In this document: positions 7,054 through 18,092 of the stretch, piece after piece
Layout of the letters: each line of letters begins with the position of its first letter
How positions within the stretch are numbered: the first letter of the stretch is position 1
DNA from: Odoribacteraceae bacterium
Lineage (GTDB): Bacteria; Bacteroidota; Bacteroidia; Bacteroidales; Marinifilaceae
Length of the DNA: 36,083 nucleotides
Direction of reading: 5' to 3'
Assembly: GCA_031276355.1 (NCBI GenBank)
Contig: JAISNC010000064.1
Location: 1-36,083, forward strand
Made by a program: the position numbers and the translations under genes
The notes under the pieces: generated by a model
What the model was told of the DNA's origin: nothing
Databases searched by the model: none
Seen by the model: only the letters and a program-made list of their open reading frames with translations

Positions 7054-10000
7054 ATGTCTTTAGAAAAATCCAACAATAGAATCAGTTTTGCATCCATCAA
7101 AAATCAGTTCCCCTATCCTGACTTTTTGGAGGTGCAGTTAAAGTCGTTCAAAGACTTTTTTCAATTAGGTACTACGCCCGAAAATAGAAAAAACGAGGGT
7201 CTTTACACGGTTTTCAAGGAGAATTTCCCGATCACGGATACGCGGAACAATTTTGTCTTGGAGTTTATAGATTACTTTATCGATCCGCCTCGTTATACGA
7301 TTGACGAGTGTTTAAGCCAGGGATTGACGTATGGTGCCCCGCTAAAGGCCAAGTTGAAGTTGTACTGCACGGACCCGGAGCACGAAGATTTCAACACCAT
7401 TGTCGAGGATGTCTACCTGGGCAACGTTCCTTACATGACTCCGAAGGGGACGTTCGTGATCAACGGGGCGGAACGCGTGGTCGTTTCCCAGCTACACCGT
7501 TCTCCCGGTGTCTTTTTCGGGCAGAGTATTCACGCGAATGGCACGAAACTCTATTCGGCCAGGATCATCCCGTTTAAAGGATCGTGGATCGAGTTTGCCA
7601 CCGATATTAATAATGTCATGTACGCCTACATCGACCGGAAAAAGAAGTTGCCCGTGACCACGTTGTTGAGGGCAATCGGTTTCGAGACGGACAAGGATAT
7701 CTTGGAAATTTTCGGGTTGGCGGACGAGGTAAACGTTTCTCGCACGGGGTTGAAAAAAGTCATTGGCCGGCGACTGGCCGCCCGCGTGTTAAAATCGTGG
7801 GTGGAGGATTTTGTGGACGAGGATACCGGCGAGGTGGTCTCTATCGAACGGAACGAGATCATCGTGGATCGGGAGGTCGTGTTGGAGAATGAGCACATCG
7901 ATCCCATCATCGACTCGGGAGCAAAGACAATCTTGCTCCACAAGGAGATTCAGAATCTGGCGGATTACGCTATTATATATAACACGTTACAGAAGGACGC
8001 GACCAACTCCGAGAAGGAGGCCGTGATGCATATATACAGGCAATTGCGGAGTTCCGAGCCGCCCGACGAGGCTACTGCCCGGGACGTGATCGATAAACTC
8101 TTCTTCTCGGATAAGCGTTATGATCTTGGCGAGGTGGGGCGCTACAAGTTGAACAAGAAATTGGGCCTCGCCACCGACCCGGCGATCCGGGTATTGACGA
8201 AAGAGGACATTATCGAGATCATCAAGTACCTCATCCGCTTGTTGAACGCGCGCACGGACGTGGATGATATCGACCACTTGAGTAACCGCCGCGTGCGTAC
8301 GGTGGGCGAGCAACTGTACAATCAATTTGGCGTGGGGTTGGCCCGCATGGCGCGTACGATCCGCGAGCGGATGAACGTGCGCGACAACGAGGTCTTTACC
8401 CCGGTAGATTTGATTAACTCGAAGATACTATCTTCCGTGATTAATTCGTTCTTTGGAACGAACGCCTTGTCACAGTTTATGGATCAGACCAACCCGCTGG
8501 CCGAGATTACGCATAAGCGGCGCATGTCGGCGTTAGGCCCCGGCGGTTTGTCGCGCGAGCGTGCCGGTTTCGAGGTGCGCGACGTGCACTACACCCATTA
8601 CGGTCGTTTGTGCCCGATAGAGACGCCTGAAGGACCGAATATCGGCTTGATCTCCTCGCTTTGCGTTTACGCGAAGATCAACGATCTCGGGTTTATCGAG
8701 ACCCCCTACCGGAAGGTGGACGCGGGTGTCGTGGATTTGTCGGAAGAGGGGGTGAAGTACTACTCGGCGGAGGAGGAGGAGGAGAAGGTGATTGCGCAAG
8801 CCAGCTCACCGTTGACGGATGAGGGGTATTTCGTGGAAAAACGAATAAAAACTCGAAAGGATGCCGATTATCCGGTAACGGAGGGCGAAAATGTCAATTT
8901 AATTGACGTGGCCCCGAACCAGATCGCCTCGATCGCGGCCTCGTTGATCCCTTTCTTGGAGCACGATGACGCGAACCGTGCCTTGATGGGATCGAACATG
9001 ATGCGGCAGGCCGTTCCGATCGTCACCCCGGAGGCCCCTATCGTGGGTACCGGCCTGGAGGCGAACCTGATCAAGGATTCCCGCACGCAGATCGTGGCTG
9101 AAGCGCCCGGCGTGGTGGATTACGTGGATGGACGTAAGATCGTGATACGTTACGACCGCACCGAAGAGGAGTCGTTCGTGAGTTTCGCGGGGGAGACGAA
9201 GGAGTATGAACTACCCAAATACAAGCGTACCAACCAGAGTACGACCATGACGTTAAAACCGATCGTGCGGCGAGGTGACCGGGTGGAAGAGGGGCAGATA
9301 CTCACGGAGGGGTACTCGTCTGAAAAAGGCGAATTGGCGTTGGGACGTAACTTGAAGGTGGCCTTCATGCCTTGGAAGGGCTACAACTACGAGGATGCCA
9401 TCGTGATCTCCGAGAACATCGTGCGGAACGATATCTTTACCTCGGTGCACGTGGACGAGTACGCGTTGGAGGTACGCGAGACCAAGCGAGGCATGGAAGA
9501 GTTAACGGCCGATATCCCGAACGTGAGCGAAGAGGCAACCCGTAACCTGGACGAGAACGGGATCATTCGTATCGGTGCCCGCGTGGAACCGGGGGATATT
9601 ATGATCGGGAAGATCACGCCGAAAGGGGAGTCCGATCCCAGTCCCGAGGAGAAGTTATTACGCGCGATCTTCGGTGATAAAGCCGGGGACGTGAAAGATG
9701 CCTCGTTAAAGGCCTCCCCCTCGTTGCGAGGAGTGGTGATCGACAAAAAGTTGTATCAACGCACGGTGAGCGATCGGAAGATGAAAGCTGCCGGGAAAAA
9801 CCTGCTGGCCGAGTTTGACGATCAATTCCAACGGAAGGTGAATGAATTAACGAGTTTGTTGGTGGAGAAGTTATTTGAATTGGTGAACGGCAAAACCTCT
9901 CAGGGAGTAAAGAACTATTTGAACCAAGATCTTGTCCCGAAGGGGGTGAAGTTTACCCTGAAGACCCTGCAAAGCATGGACTTTTTGCAAGTGAACCCGA

Positions 10001-10866
10001 ATAAGTGGACGACCGACAAGCAGAAAAATGATATGATCCGCGACTTGTTGCACAACTATATGATCAAGTACAAGGAGATCGAAGGGCAAAACAAGCGGAA
10101 GAAGTATAACGCGACCGTGGGCGACGAGCTACCTACCGGGATCATCAAGATGGCCAAGGTGTACATCGCCAAGAAGCGTAAGTTGCAGATTGGAGACAAA
10201 ATGGCCGGTCGTCACGGGAACAAGGGTATCGTTTCGCGGGTTGTACGCGTGGAGGATATGCCGTTCTTGGAAGATGGAACGCCGGTAGATATTTGCTTGA
10301 ACCCGTTAGGCGTACCTTCGCGTATGAACTTAGGGCAGGTATTCGAGACGGTGTTGGGATGGGCCGGACAGAAGTTGGGCGTGAAGTTTGCTACCCCTAT
10401 TTTTGATGGGGCTACGCTCGAGGAGATCAATGAATACACCGACCGGGCCGGACTTCCGAGAAACGGTACCACGTATCTCTATGACGGGGGTACGGGCGAA
10501 CGCTTTGACCAGCCGGCGACCGTGGGGGTGATTTACATGTTGAAATTGGGCCACATGGTGGACGATAAGATGCACGCTCGTTCGATTGGTCCCTACTCGT
10601 TGATCACCCAGCAGCCGTTAGGCGGTAAGGCACAGTTCGGAGGACAGCGCTTCGGAGAGATGGAGGTGTGGGCACTGGAAGCGTTCGGGGCATCTCACAT
10701 CCTGCAAGAGATTCTGACCGTGAAATCGGACGACGTGATGGGACGGACCAAAACGTATGAGCACATCGTGAAAGGGGAGCCGTTGCCAACACCGGGTATA
10801 CCGGAATCCTTCAACGTGTTGTTGCACGAGTTGAGGGGCTTGGGCTTGAGCGTGAACTTAATTTAA
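7054..10866 (+). CDS. rpoB: DNA-directed RNA polymerase subunit beta
   Basis: A 1270-residue beta subunit of the core enzyme. Conserved blocks include the protrusion ([20 protein letters not shown]), fork loop and rifampicin pocket ([11 protein letters not shown] from residue 472, [20 protein letters not shown]), [22 protein letters not shown]-like [20 protein letters not shown] and the C-terminal [17 protein letters not shown]. The residues equivalent to E. coli D516, H526 and S531 are D477, H487 and S492, so the common high-level rifampicin-resistance changes are absent. Length is usual for Bacteroidota. rpoC starts 51 bases downstream in the same operon. Confidence 0.98.
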   Translation: MSLEKSNNRISFASIKNQFPYPDFLEVQLKSFKDFFQLGTTPENRKNEGLYTVFKENFPITDTRNNFVLEFIDYFIDPPRYTIDECLSQGLTYGAPLKAKLKLYCTDPEHEDFNTIVEDVYLGNVPYMTPKGTFVINGAERVVVSQLHRSPGVFFGQSIHANGTKLYSARIIPFKGSWIEFATDINNVMYAYIDRKKKLPVTTLLRAIGFETDKDILEIFGLADEVNVSRTGLKKVIGRRLAARVLKSWVEDFVDEDTGEVVSIERNEIIVDREVVLENEHIDPIIDSGAKTILLHKEIQNLADYAIIYNTLQKDATNSEKEAVMHIYRQLRSSEPPDEATARDVIDKLFFSDKRYDLGEVGRYKLNKKLGLATDPAIRVLTKEDIIEIIKYLIRLLNARTDVDDIDHLSNRRVRTVGEQLYNQFGVGLARMARTIRERMNVRDNEVFTPVDLINSKILSSVINSFFGTNALSQFMDQTNPLAEITHKRRMSALGPGGLSRERAGFEVRDVHYTHYGRLCPIETPEGPNIGLISSLCVYAKINDLGFIETPYRKVDAGVVDLSEEGVKYYSAEEEEEKVIAQASSPLTDEGYFVEKRIKTRKDADYPVTEGENVNLIDVAPNQIASIAASLIPFLEHDDANRALMGSNMMRQAVPIVTPEAPIVGTGLEANLIKDSRTQIVAEAPGVVDYVDGRKIVIRYDRTEEESFVSFAGETKEYELPKYKRTNQSTTMTLKPIVRRGDRVEEGQILTEGYSSEKGELALGRNLKVAFMPWKGYNYEDAIVISENIVRNDIFTSVHVDEYALEVRETKRGMEELTADIPNVSEEATRNLDENGIIRIGARVEPGDIMIGKITPKGESDPSPEEKLLRAIFGDKAGDVKDASLKASPSLRGVVIDKKLYQRTVSDRKMKAAGKNLLAEFDDQFQRKVNELTSLLVEKLFELVNGKTSQGVKNYLNQDLVPKGVKFTLKTLQSMDFLQVNPNKWTTDKQKNDMIRDLLHNYMIKYKEIEGQNKRKKYNATVGDELPTGIIKMAKVYIAKKRKLQIGDKMAGRHGNKGIVSRVVRVEDMPFLEDGTPVDICLNPLGVPSRMNLGQVFETVLGWAGQKLGVKFATPIFDGATLEEINEYTDRAGLPRNGTTYLYDGGTGERFDQPATVGVIYMLKLGHMVDDKMHARSIGPYSLITQQPLGGKAQFGGQRFGEMEVWALEAFGASHILQEILTVKSDDVMGRTKTYEHIVKGEPLPTPGIPESFNVLLHELRGLGLSVNLI

Positions 10867-10917
10867 TGCATGTTGTTTGTCTTCGACTTGAATGACAAAT
10901 GATTAAAATTCAGCAGT

Positions 10918-13900
10918 ATGGCTTTTAGAAAAGAGACTAAGACAAAACCAAGTTTTACCAAGATCGCCATTGGTCTGGCATCTCCGGAAGAGATATTGGG
11001 GCGTTCCAAGGGGGTGGTGTTAAAACCGGAGACGATAAATTATCGTACTTATAAACCGGAGCGCGATGGTTTGTTCTGTGAGCGCATTTTTGGCCCGGTA
11101 AAGGATTACGAATGTCATTGTGGAAAGTACAAGCGGATTCGTTACAAGGGGATCTTTTGTGATCGTTGCGGAGTGGAAGTGACCGAGAAAAAGGTACGTC
11201 GCGAACGCATGGGCCATATCCAGTTAGTCGTGCCGGTGGCTCACATCTGGTATTTTAAATCCCTGCCTAATAAAATTGGGTATTTACTGGGGTTGCCCTC
11301 CAAGAAATTGGACGCGGTGATTTACTACGAGCGTTACGTGGTGGTCAATCCGGGGATCATGGCGAATGCCGGGATCAAGATGATGGATTTCTTGAGCGAG
11401 GAAGAGTACATCGATATCCTCGATCGGCTTCCGAACGATAACCAGTACCTTGATGATGAAGATCCCAACAAGTTTATCGCCCGGATGGGGGCCGAGGCGA
11501 TCTCCATGTTATTGGAACGGACGGACCTGGATGATTTGTCTTACGAGTTAAGAAATAAGGCGAACACGGAGACTTCCCAGCAACGAAAGAATGAGGCGTT
11601 AAAACGCTTGCAAGTGGTGGAAGCTTTTCGCGAAAGCAAGGGCGTGAACAAACCGGAATGGATGATCGTGAAGGTGATTTCCGTGATCCCCCCGGAGTTA
11701 CGCCCGTTAGTCCCGTTGGACGGGGGACGTTTCGCCACTTCTGACTTGAACGATCTCTACCGGAGGGTGATCATCCGTAATAATCGCCTGAAACGCTTGA
11801 TCGAGATCAAGGCGCCGGACGTGATCCTGCGGAATGAAAAACGCATGTTGCAGGAGGCCGTGGATTCCCTGTTTGATAATTCTCGCAAATCCAACGCGGT
11901 AAAGATAGAGAACAATCGTCCCCTGAAGTCCCTCTCCGACAGTTTGAAGGGAAAACAGGGGCGTTTCCGCCAGAATTTGTTGGGTAAGCGAGTAGACTAC
12001 TCCGCGCGTTCGGTCATCGTGGTAGGTCCTGATTTGAAAATGCACGAGTGTGGTTTGCCGAAAGATATGGCAGCCGAGTTGTACATGCCTTTTATTATCC
12101 GCAAATTGATAGAACGCGGTATCGTCAAAACGGTCAAGAGTGCCAAAAAAATCGTTGATCGTCGCGACCCGATCGTGTGGGATATCTTGGAAAACGTGTT
12201 AAAAGGGCATCCGGTGTTATTGAACCGCGCTCCCACCCTGCACCGCTTGGGTATACAGGCTTTCCAGCCCAAGTTGATAGAAGGTAAGGCGATCAGTCTC
12301 CACCCGTTGGCATGTACGGGTTTTAACGCCGATTTCGACGGAGACCAGATGGCCGTTCACTTGCCGTTGGGCAACGAGGCCATTTTGGAGGCCCAGATCT
12401 TGATGTTGTGTTCGCATAATATCTTGAACCCGGCGAACGGGGCCCCCATCACCGTGCCTTCGCAAGATATGGTCTTGGGCTTGTATTATATTACAAAACC
12501 CCGGAAAGGAGCCAAGGGCGAGGGGTTGAGGTTCTACTCCCCGCAAGAGGTGATCATCGCGTTCAATGAACGAGCGGTGGCCCTGCACGCCGAGATCGAG
12601 GTGAAGATCGATGACGTGGACGCGGCTGGAAACCCTTACAAGCACAACGTCAAAACCACGGTAGGACGAATCATGTTGAACCAGTTTACGCCGAAGAACT
12701 ATCCTTATATCAACACGTTGATCACGAAGAAAGCCTTGCGGGATATTATCGGCGACGTGTTCAAGCGTTGTGGCGTGGACGTGACGGCCAAGTTCCTTGA
12801 TGACATCAAAGACCTCGGCTACCGGAAGGCTTTCGAGGGAGGCCTCTCCTTCAATTTGGGCGACGTCATCATCCCCGACGAGAAGGAGGCCTTGTTGCAA
12901 GAAGGTTACAGCCAGGTAGATGAGGTGATGATGAACTATAACATGGGATTTATCACGAATAACGAGAGATACAACCAGATCATTGATATCTGGACGCACG
13001 TGAATGCCAATTTGACGGCCACGTTGATGAAGCAATTGGCCTCGGATGATCAAGGGTTTAACTCCATTTATATGATGTTAGACTCCGGGGCTCGCGGCTC
13101 TCGGGAGCAGATCCGTCAGTTGGGCGGTATGCGCGGACTGATGGCAAAACCCCAGAAATCCGGCGCTGCCGGTGGCCAGATCATCGAGAACCCGATTTTG
13201 GCGAATTTCAAAGAGGGCCTGTCGGTTTTGGAGTATTTTATCTCCACGCACGGTGCCCGTAAGGGGTTGGCCGATACGGCTTTGAAGACGGCCGATGCCG
13301 GGTACCTGACGCGCCGTTTGGTGGACGTGGCCAACGATATTACGATCACCGAGGAGGATTGTGGCACGTTAAGAGGGGTAAGCATATCCGCGATCAAAAA
13401 TAACGAGGAGGTCGTTTCCTCGTTGTACGAGAGGATATTGGGGCGTGTCTCCGTACACGATATTTATCATCCGCACACGGGCGAGTTACTCGTGGCTTCC
13501 GGTGACGAGATCACCGAGTCGGTGGCCGAGTCGATTGAGCAATCCCCGATCGAGCGGGTGGAAGTGCGTTCCGTGTTGACATGTGAAGCCAAAAAGGGTG
13601 TCTGCGCGAAGTGTTACGGTCGTAACTTGGCCACCAGCCGGATGGTAGAAAAGGGCGAGGCCGTGGGCGTGATCGCCGCACAGTCTATCGGGGAGCCTGG
13701 CACGCAGTTGACCTTGAGAACATTCCACGTGGGAGGTACCGCGGGTAACATCTCCAGCGAGAGTTCATTAAAGGCGCGCTACAGCGGTTACGTGGAGTTT
13801 GAAGAGTTGCGGTCGGTGGAACACAAGGTCGAGAACGGAACCACGGTCGACGTGGTGGTCGGACGCCTGACCGAGTTGCGCATTATTGACAAGAATACCA

Positions 13901-15162
13901 ACATCATCTTGATAAGTCATGCCATTCCTTACGGGGCGCGTCTCTTCGTGAAAGATGGACAGGAGATCGCCAAAGGGGATCTGCTGTGCGAGTGGGATCC
14001 ATTTAACGCGGTGATAATCACCGAGTATTCCGGAAAGGTGGCTTTGGAGAACTTGATAGAAGGAGACACTTACAAGGAAGAATCGGACGAAACGACCGGT
14101 TTCCGGGAGATGATCATCACCGAGTTTCGCGATAAAACCAAGGCCCCGTGCTTGAATATCACGAACAAAGGGGAGCTCGTGAAGAGTTATAACTTACCGG
14201 TTGGTGCCCACATCGTGGTCAAGAAAGGAGCGACGGTTACTGCCGGTAGTATTATTGCCAAGATACCGAGAGCCGTGGGTAAGGCGGGTGACATCACGGG
14301 CGGTTTGCCGCGTGTTACGGAGTTGTTTGAGGCGCGTAACCCCTCCAATCCGGCCGTGGTTTCCGAGATCGACGGGGAGGTCACTTACGGTAAGATCAAG
14401 CGCGGTAATCGAGAGATTATCATTACCTCGAAAGCCGGAGAGATTAAGAAATACCTGGTCTCGCTTTCGAAGCAGATCTTGGTGCAGGAAAACGATTACG
14501 TCCGCGCGGGCACGCCCTTGTCGGATGGGGCCATCACCCCGACCGATATCTTAAATATCGAAGGGCCTATCAAAGTGCAGGAGTATATCGTGAACGAGGT
14601 ACAGGATGTTTACCGGATGCAAGGCGTGAAGATCAACGACAAGCATTTCGAGATCATCGTTCACCAGATGATGCGGAAAGTGTTGATACAGGATTCGGGT
14701 GACACGCGTTTCCTGGAGAACCAGATCGTGGATAAAGCCGAGTTCATGGAAGAGAATGAGGCGATGTACGGCAAGAAGGTGGTGTTGAATGCCGGGGATT
14801 CCGACCGGGTGAAGCCGGGGATGATCATTGCCGTACGCACGTTGCGGGACATTAACTCGCAACTCAAGCGACGCGATTTAAAGACCGTAGAGGCCCGTGA
14901 TGCCGTGCCGGCCACGTCGGCCCAGGTGTTGCAGGGGATCACGAGGGCCGCGTTGCAGACCGCCAGTTTTATGTCGGCGGCCTCTTTCCAGGAGACCACC
15001 AAGGTGTTGAACGAGGCGGCCATTCACGGAAAAGTGGATCCATTGGATGGGTTAAAGGAAAACGTGATTTGCGGTCACCTGATACCGGTCGGCACCGGCA
15101 TGAAGGAGTTCAGGAGTTTGATAGTGGCATCGAAAGAAGATGCAGCTCGATTAGAGAGATAA
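10918..15162 (+). CDS. rpoC: DNA-directed RNA polymerase subunit beta'
   Basis: A 1414-residue catalytic subunit. The N-terminal zinc site uses C66, C68, C81 and C84, and the active-site motif NADFDGDQM spans 470-478 with the magnesium-binding aspartates D472, D474 and D476. A second zinc site is formed by C815, C889, C896 and C899. The bridge-helix and trigger-loop regions lie in between ([20 protein letters not shown] and [18 protein letters not shown]). It is a single intact frame without unusual insertions that I could detect. It ends the core block: a strong terminator follows at 15166-15197. Confidence 0.98.
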   Translation: MAFRKETKTKPSFTKIAIGLASPEEILGRSKGVVLKPETINYRTYKPERDGLFCERIFGPVKDYECHCGKYKRIRYKGIFCDRCGVEVTEKKVRRERMGHIQLVVPVAHIWYFKSLPNKIGYLLGLPSKKLDAVIYYERYVVVNPGIMANAGIKMMDFLSEEEYIDILDRLPNDNQYLDDEDPNKFIARMGAEAISMLLERTDLDDLSYELRNKANTETSQQRKNEALKRLQVVEAFRESKGVNKPEWMIVKVISVIPPELRPLVPLDGGRFATSDLNDLYRRVIIRNNRLKRLIEIKAPDVILRNEKRMLQEAVDSLFDNSRKSNAVKIENNRPLKSLSDSLKGKQGRFRQNLLGKRVDYSARSVIVVGPDLKMHECGLPKDMAAELYMPFIIRKLIERGIVKTVKSAKKIVDRRDPIVWDILENVLKGHPVLLNRAPTLHRLGIQAFQPKLIEGKAISLHPLACTGFNADFDGDQMAVHLPLGNEAILEAQILMLCSHNILNPANGAPITVPSQDMVLGLYYITKPRKGAKGEGLRFYSPQEVIIAFNERAVALHAEIEVKIDDVDAAGNPYKHNVKTTVGRIMLNQFTPKNYPYINTLITKKALRDIIGDVFKRCGVDVTAKFLDDIKDLGYRKAFEGGLSFNLGDVIIPDEKEALLQEGYSQVDEVMMNYNMGFITNNERYNQIIDIWTHVNANLTATLMKQLASDDQGFNSIYMMLDSGARGSREQIRQLGGMRGLMAKPQKSGAAGGQIIENPILANFKEGLSVLEYFISTHGARKGLADTALKTADAGYLTRRLVDVANDITITEEDCGTLRGVSISAIKNNEEVVSSLYERILGRVSVHDIYHPHTGELLVASGDEITESVAESIEQSPIERVEVRSVLTCEAKKGVCAKCYGRNLATSRMVEKGEAVGVIAAQSIGEPGTQLTLRTFHVGGTAGNISSESSLKARYSGYVEFEELRSVEHKVENGTTVDVVVGRLTELRIIDKNTNIILISHAIPYGARLFVKDGQEIAKGDLLCEWDPFNAVIITEYSGKVALENLIEGDTYKEESDETTGFREMIITEFRDKTKAPCLNITNKGELVKSYNLPVGAHIVVKKGATVTAGSIIAKIPRAVGKAGDITGGLPRVTELFEARNPSNPAVVSEIDGEVTYGKIKRGNREIIITSKAGEIKKYLVSLSKQILVQENDYVRAGTPLSDGAITPTDILNIEGPIKVQEYIVNEVQDVYRMQGVKINDKHFEIIVHQMMRKVLIQDSGDTRFLENQIVDKAEFMEENEAMYGKKVVLNAGDSDRVKPGMIIAVRTLRDINSQLKRRDLKTVEARDAVPATSAQVLQGITRAALQTASFMSAASFQETTKVLNEAAIHGKVDPLDGLKENVICGHLIPVGTGMKEFRSLIVASKEDAARLER

Positions 15163-15165
15163 GCG

Positions 15166-15197
15166 AAGAAGGGGGTACTTGTGCCCCCTTCTTTATT
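15166..15197 (+). terminator. Intrinsic terminator after rpoC
   Basis: AAGAAGGGGG at 15166-15175 pairs with CCCCCTTCTT at 15184-15193 around an 8-base loop, followed by TTATT. It begins four bases after the rpoC stop and is well placed to end the operon, although the DUF3467 gene starts only about 20 bases later. Confidence 0.8.
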
Positions 15198-15215
15198 ATG
15201 TAATGGTAAAATGAC

Positions 15216-15536
15216 ATGGTGATGGAAGAGAGAAAAGAGCAGATGGATATAGAGTTCAGTCAAGGGGTGGACGAGGGGACGTATTCGAATTTAGCGATTA
15301 TTTCCCACTCTAATTCGGAGTTCATAGTGGATTTCGTGCGAGTGATGCCGGGAGTACCAAAGGCGATTGTAAAAAGCCGGATCATCTTAACCCCGGAACA
15401 CGCTAAGCGTTTGATGTTAGCGTTGCAAGAGAACATTGCCAAATTTGAACAACACAACGGTCGTATCGTGATCCGGGAGAGAGGGTTTAATGGTACCGTT
15501 TTTCCAGAGGCTATGGAGCCGCAGGGACAGGCTTAG
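15216..15536 (+). CDS. DUF3467 family protein
   Basis: A 106-residue acidic protein without signal peptide or membrane segment. The core TYSNLAIISHSNSEFIVDFV, then RVMPGVPKAIVKSRIILTPE and HAKRLMLALQENIAKFE, is characteristic of DUF3467, a small uncharacterised family found widely in Bacteroidota; this placement directly after rpoC is recurrent as far as I recall. Three in-frame starts lie close together (15216 ATG, 15219 GTG, 15222 ATG); I use the first. The rpoC terminator lies just before it, so it may depend on read-through or on an unseen promoter. A link with transcription is suggested only by position. Confidence 0.85.
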   Translation: MVMEERKEQMDIEFSQGVDEGTYSNLAIISHSNSEFIVDFVRVMPGVPKAIVKSRIILTPEHAKRLMLALQENIAKFEQHNGRIVIRERGFNGTVFPEAMEPQGQA

Positions 15537-15594
15537 AATCCAGACGAAATGGATTGCATATAAATGATCATTTAAACATTTTAAACACAAACGT

Positions 15595-16725
15595 ATGAAA
15601 GCTTGGATATTTAGTTTTATGGTAGCGGGAGGGATCGCGAACTCCTGCACGCCGGGTGGAGAGAATCTCGCGGGATTAGATCCGGCGAAATTCGAGAGCG
15701 AAATTCAAGGCAAGCCGGTACACTTGTACAGGTTGCATAACAAAAGCGGGATGGAGGTGTGTATCACCAATTTCGGGGGTAGAATCGTATCTGTCATGGT
15801 TCCGGATAAGGCGGGAAAACTCCGGGATATCGTATTGGGATTTGATAACATCGCCGATTACGTGAACATCCCTTCTGATTTTGGTGCTGCCATCGGTCGC
15901 TACGCGAACCGCATTGCACAAGGTAGAATCACGGTGGACGGGGATACCATACAGTTGCCCCAAAACAATTTCGGACATTGTCTGCATGGCGGCCCGAACG
16001 GTTGGCAGTATAAGGTGTATGATGCCAAGCAGATAGATGACACCACCTTGGAGTTAACGCTCCTGTCGCCCGACGGGGACGAGCATTTTCCCGGGAACGT
16101 GACGGCTACCGTCCGTTACTCTCTCACGGAGGATAATGCCCTCGATATTCACTATTCCGCGGTCACCGATAAAAAGACGGTGATCAATTTGACAAACCAC
16201 TCCTATTTTAATCTTTCGGGCGATCCGACGATGCCCATCACGGATCACATCCTCACCTTGTATGCAGACAGCTACACGCCCGTGGATTCTACCTTTATGA
16301 CTACCGGGGAGATCTTCCCCGTGCAGGGAACTCCCATGGATTTTACTACGCCGAAGGGGATCGGGGAACGTATCAACGAGTATGACTTCGTGCAGTTGAA
16401 AAACGGGAACGGGTACGACCACAACTGGGTGTTGAACGCGCGTGGGGATCATCAGCAATGTGCCGCCCGTCTGACCTCGCCCGTCAGCGGGATCACGCTG
16501 GAACTCTTCACGGATGAGCCTGGCGTGCAGGTGTACACGGGTAATTTCTTGGATGGGAGCGTGAAGGGGAAAAGAGGCGTGGTCTATAATCAACGCGTGG
16601 CCGTTTGCTTGGAGACGCAACACTACCCCGATTCGCCCAATAAACCGGAGTGGCCGTCGGTTTATCTGGAACCGGGACAAGTGTATACCAGTCATTGCAT
16701 CTTTAAATTTTCCGTGAAGCCATAA
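15595..16725 (+). CDS. galM: Aldose 1-epimerase (galactose mutarotase), predicted lipoprotein
   Basis: A 376-residue enzyme that interconverts alpha and beta anomers of aldohexoses such as galactose. The family motifs are present: ITNFGGRIVSVMVPDKAG, YANRIAQG, the LHGG segment, NLTNHSYFNLSG with the catalytic-type histidine, and VCLETQHYPDSPNKPEW with the glutamate used as base. Unlike cytoplasmic GalM it begins with a hydrophobic stretch and a lipobox ending IANSC18, so the mature protein should be a lipid-anchored periplasmic or surface enzyme. This suits handling of sugars released by extracellular glycan breakdown. It stands alone, with its own terminator downstream. Confidence 0.93.
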   Translation: MKAWIFSFMVAGGIANSCTPGGENLAGLDPAKFESEIQGKPVHLYRLHNKSGMEVCITNFGGRIVSVMVPDKAGKLRDIVLGFDNIADYVNIPSDFGAAIGRYANRIAQGRITVDGDTIQLPQNNFGHCLHGGPNGWQYKVYDAKQIDDTTLELTLLSPDGDEHFPGNVTATVRYSLTEDNALDIHYSAVTDKKTVINLTNHSYFNLSGDPTMPITDHILTLYADSYTPVDSTFMTTGEIFPVQGTPMDFTTPKGIGERINEYDFVQLKNGNGYDHNWVLNARGDHQQCAARLTSPVSGITLELFTDEPGVQVYTGNFLDGSVKGKRGVVYNQRVAVCLETQHYPDSPNKPEWPSVYLEPGQVYTSHCIFKFSVKP

Positions 16726-16752
16726 GCTCCACAAGAAATAATAGATCCATTC

Positions 16753-16790
16753 ATCCTAACAGGCTTTGAACCCCTGTTAGGATTTTTTTT
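16753..16790 (+). terminator. Intrinsic terminator after galM
   Basis: ATCCTAACAGG at 16753-16763 pairs with CCTGTTAGGAT at 16773-16783 around a 9-base loop, followed by an 8-base T run. This is a textbook intrinsic terminator 28 bases after the galM stop. Confidence 0.9.
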
Positions 16791-16847
16791 AGGGGAGAAG
16801 GAGGACGCTTGAGTCCAAACGGGGGTATCGCGAAAGTCTCGAATGGC

Positions 16848-16950
16848 CGTCGTTGTGAGCGTAGTTCGAAGCAATACAGTGATTTACTTTCTTCTGGGTT
16901 GTTCCCGGTTTCGCCTCGTACCCCGCACTGCCTTGTGGTTCGCGATGATG
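16848..16950. repeat. Decayed palindromic repeat of the CGTCATTGCGA...GCAATCCAG type
   Basis: The left part CGTCGTTGTGAGCG leads to GCAATACAG at 16871-16879. The right part begins CTGGGTTG at 16894 and ends CGCGATGATG at 16941-16950. The two halves are imperfect inverse copies and resemble the inner arms of the better element at 17131-17225, so this looks like an older copy of that family. Open frames that cross it carry no recognisable domain. Confidence 0.55.
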
Positions 16951-17069
16951 CCGATTCGAGGCTTTCGAAACGCCCCCTTCCTTTTATCTGGTGGCTCACA
17001 TTCCATTCGGGATGGGTTGCTTGGTAAAAATGCCGACCTCGCCTATTCGATTGTATCCTGTCAGGGTGG

Positions 17070-17243
17070 GGGTGTGTCAAAAGTCGGATTTCGGAGGGGG
17101 TACCTCGTATCCCGGCCGAGATGTTTGGGCGGTTTTCGTCATTGCGAATCCGGAGGGTGAAGCAATCCAGGGGTTTACGGGTTTCTGGATTGCTCCCCGC
17201 TACGCGGATACCAATGACGAAAACCGACTTTTGACACACCCTC
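17070..17243. repeat. Nested inverted repeat (interspersed palindromic element)
   Basis: Three nested pairs of arms are visible. The outer pair is GGGTGTGTCAAAAGTCGG at 17070-17087 and its exact reverse complement at 17224-17241 (18 of 18). The middle pair is GGTTTTCGTCATTG at 17131-17144 with CAATGACGAAAACC at 17212-17225. The inner pair is AGCAATCCAG at 17161-17170 with CTGGATTGCT at 17185-17194. The outer arms also occur at 351-368 and 35056-35072. It carries no gene and resembles a non-autonomous palindromic element. Confidence 0.85.
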
Positions 17244-17678
17244 GGGGGGGAAGAGGCGGTCTCGTTTCTCTACCGAGCAACCGTTGCCCCGCTCGGCGGT
17301 CATGGCGCCCGAATCGACGAGGCGATAGTCCGCCGCCGACTCAGAGCCGCGATCGTTTTTACATCACCGGTGGGTTACTGAATTTACACGGCACGCTCCC
17401 CGGAGCCGTGACTTCCGGGAACTCCGGCCTTGTCGGTTTGAAAGAACGAACCCTAAAGACGACGCGTACGTAGATTCAAGTTCTACATGTCACAAAGGAT
17501 AGGAGAAAGATGTATAAAAAATGGGTAAGATCATCAATCGGGTGCTTTCTATTTATGAACAAAATAGTTGCCTATGAGAGGTGAAGCCACGTTATTTTTT
17601 TTCGTGTATTTTATGCTGTTTCTTAAAATTTATTTTGTAAATTTGCAAGTGAAATGTGATTCCCTATTTGATTTTCGC
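17244..17678. other. Gene-poor stretch without recognised features
   Basis: Between the inverted repeat and the peptidase remnant no convincing gene is seen. A small hairpin (CACGGC with GCCGTG around 17389-17410) and a TAnnTTTG-like TAAATTTG at 17638-17645 are the only structures noted. The latter lies 34 bases before the remnant frame at 17679, without a good -33 partner. Confidence 0.5.
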
Positions 17679-17834
17679 ATGACTGGTTTAGAGGTACTTA
17701 ACCCGGATGGTAGCCGGCATCACCGGATCGACGTAATCCCTGACGTGTTGGTAACCCCCACCATTAAAGGATTGCGGGAAGGTCGGGATGAAGTGTTGGA
17801 GCGGGTGATAGAATTAGTCAAGGCGCGATGGTAG
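17679..17834 (+). pseudogene. C-terminal remnant of an S41-type peptidase
   Basis: A 51-codon frame reads MTGLEVLNPDG, then RIDVIPDVLVTPTIKGLREG and RDEVLERVIELVKARW. This order (G-x-x-V-x-x-PDG, then I-x-x-IPD-x-x-V-x-PTI-x-G-x-x-x-GRDEVLE) is what I know from the extreme C-terminus of C-terminal processing peptidases of family S41 in Bacteroidota. The catalytic Ser/Lys region and PDZ domain are missing, and the sequence before the ATG is AT-rich with no further homology. It is therefore probably a broken gene end stranded beside the repeat region. The assignment is from memory of the motif. Confidence 0.55.
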
Positions 17835-18092
17835 AGAGAGGGGCGCGAGCCACGTTGATGCTTGAGGTGTCCACGCGGTTGCCGCAAAGGTGGGCGTGCC
17901 GATGAAAATCAAGGGACGAGGCAAGTGTGGGCCAGTCTACCAAGCGTTCGAAGGGGCCGATCATGGCTTGAAAAGTGCAAGCGCACGCGGGGTTGACGGG
18001 GGTGAGAGAAAAAAAATAAAAAAACAACGAATAATAGATAACAAAATGATGAGAATCACGTAAAAGAGTTTGAATTATAATTTTTATTTCAT
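17835..18092. other. Spacer without recognised gene
   Basis: This spacer lies before the large exported protein. The first part is GC-rich without a supported frame and the last 100 bases are A/T-rich leader sequence. No TAnnTTTG element with a good -33 partner was found for the following gene. Confidence 0.45.

Noticed and set aside
8467-8529. Possible rifampicin-resistance change in rpoB
   Set aside because: The residues equivalent to D516, H526 and S531 are the usual sensitive ones; the T in DQTNPL looks like normal lineage variation.
16751-17239. 162-codon minus-strand frame with cysteine and proline-rich text
   Set aside because: It runs through the galM terminator and both palindromic repeats; its apparent motifs are translations of the repeat and recur at 35054-35155.
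16991-17473. 160-codon plus-strand frame
   Set aside because: It crosses the long inverted repeat and shows no domain, signal peptide or plausible start context.
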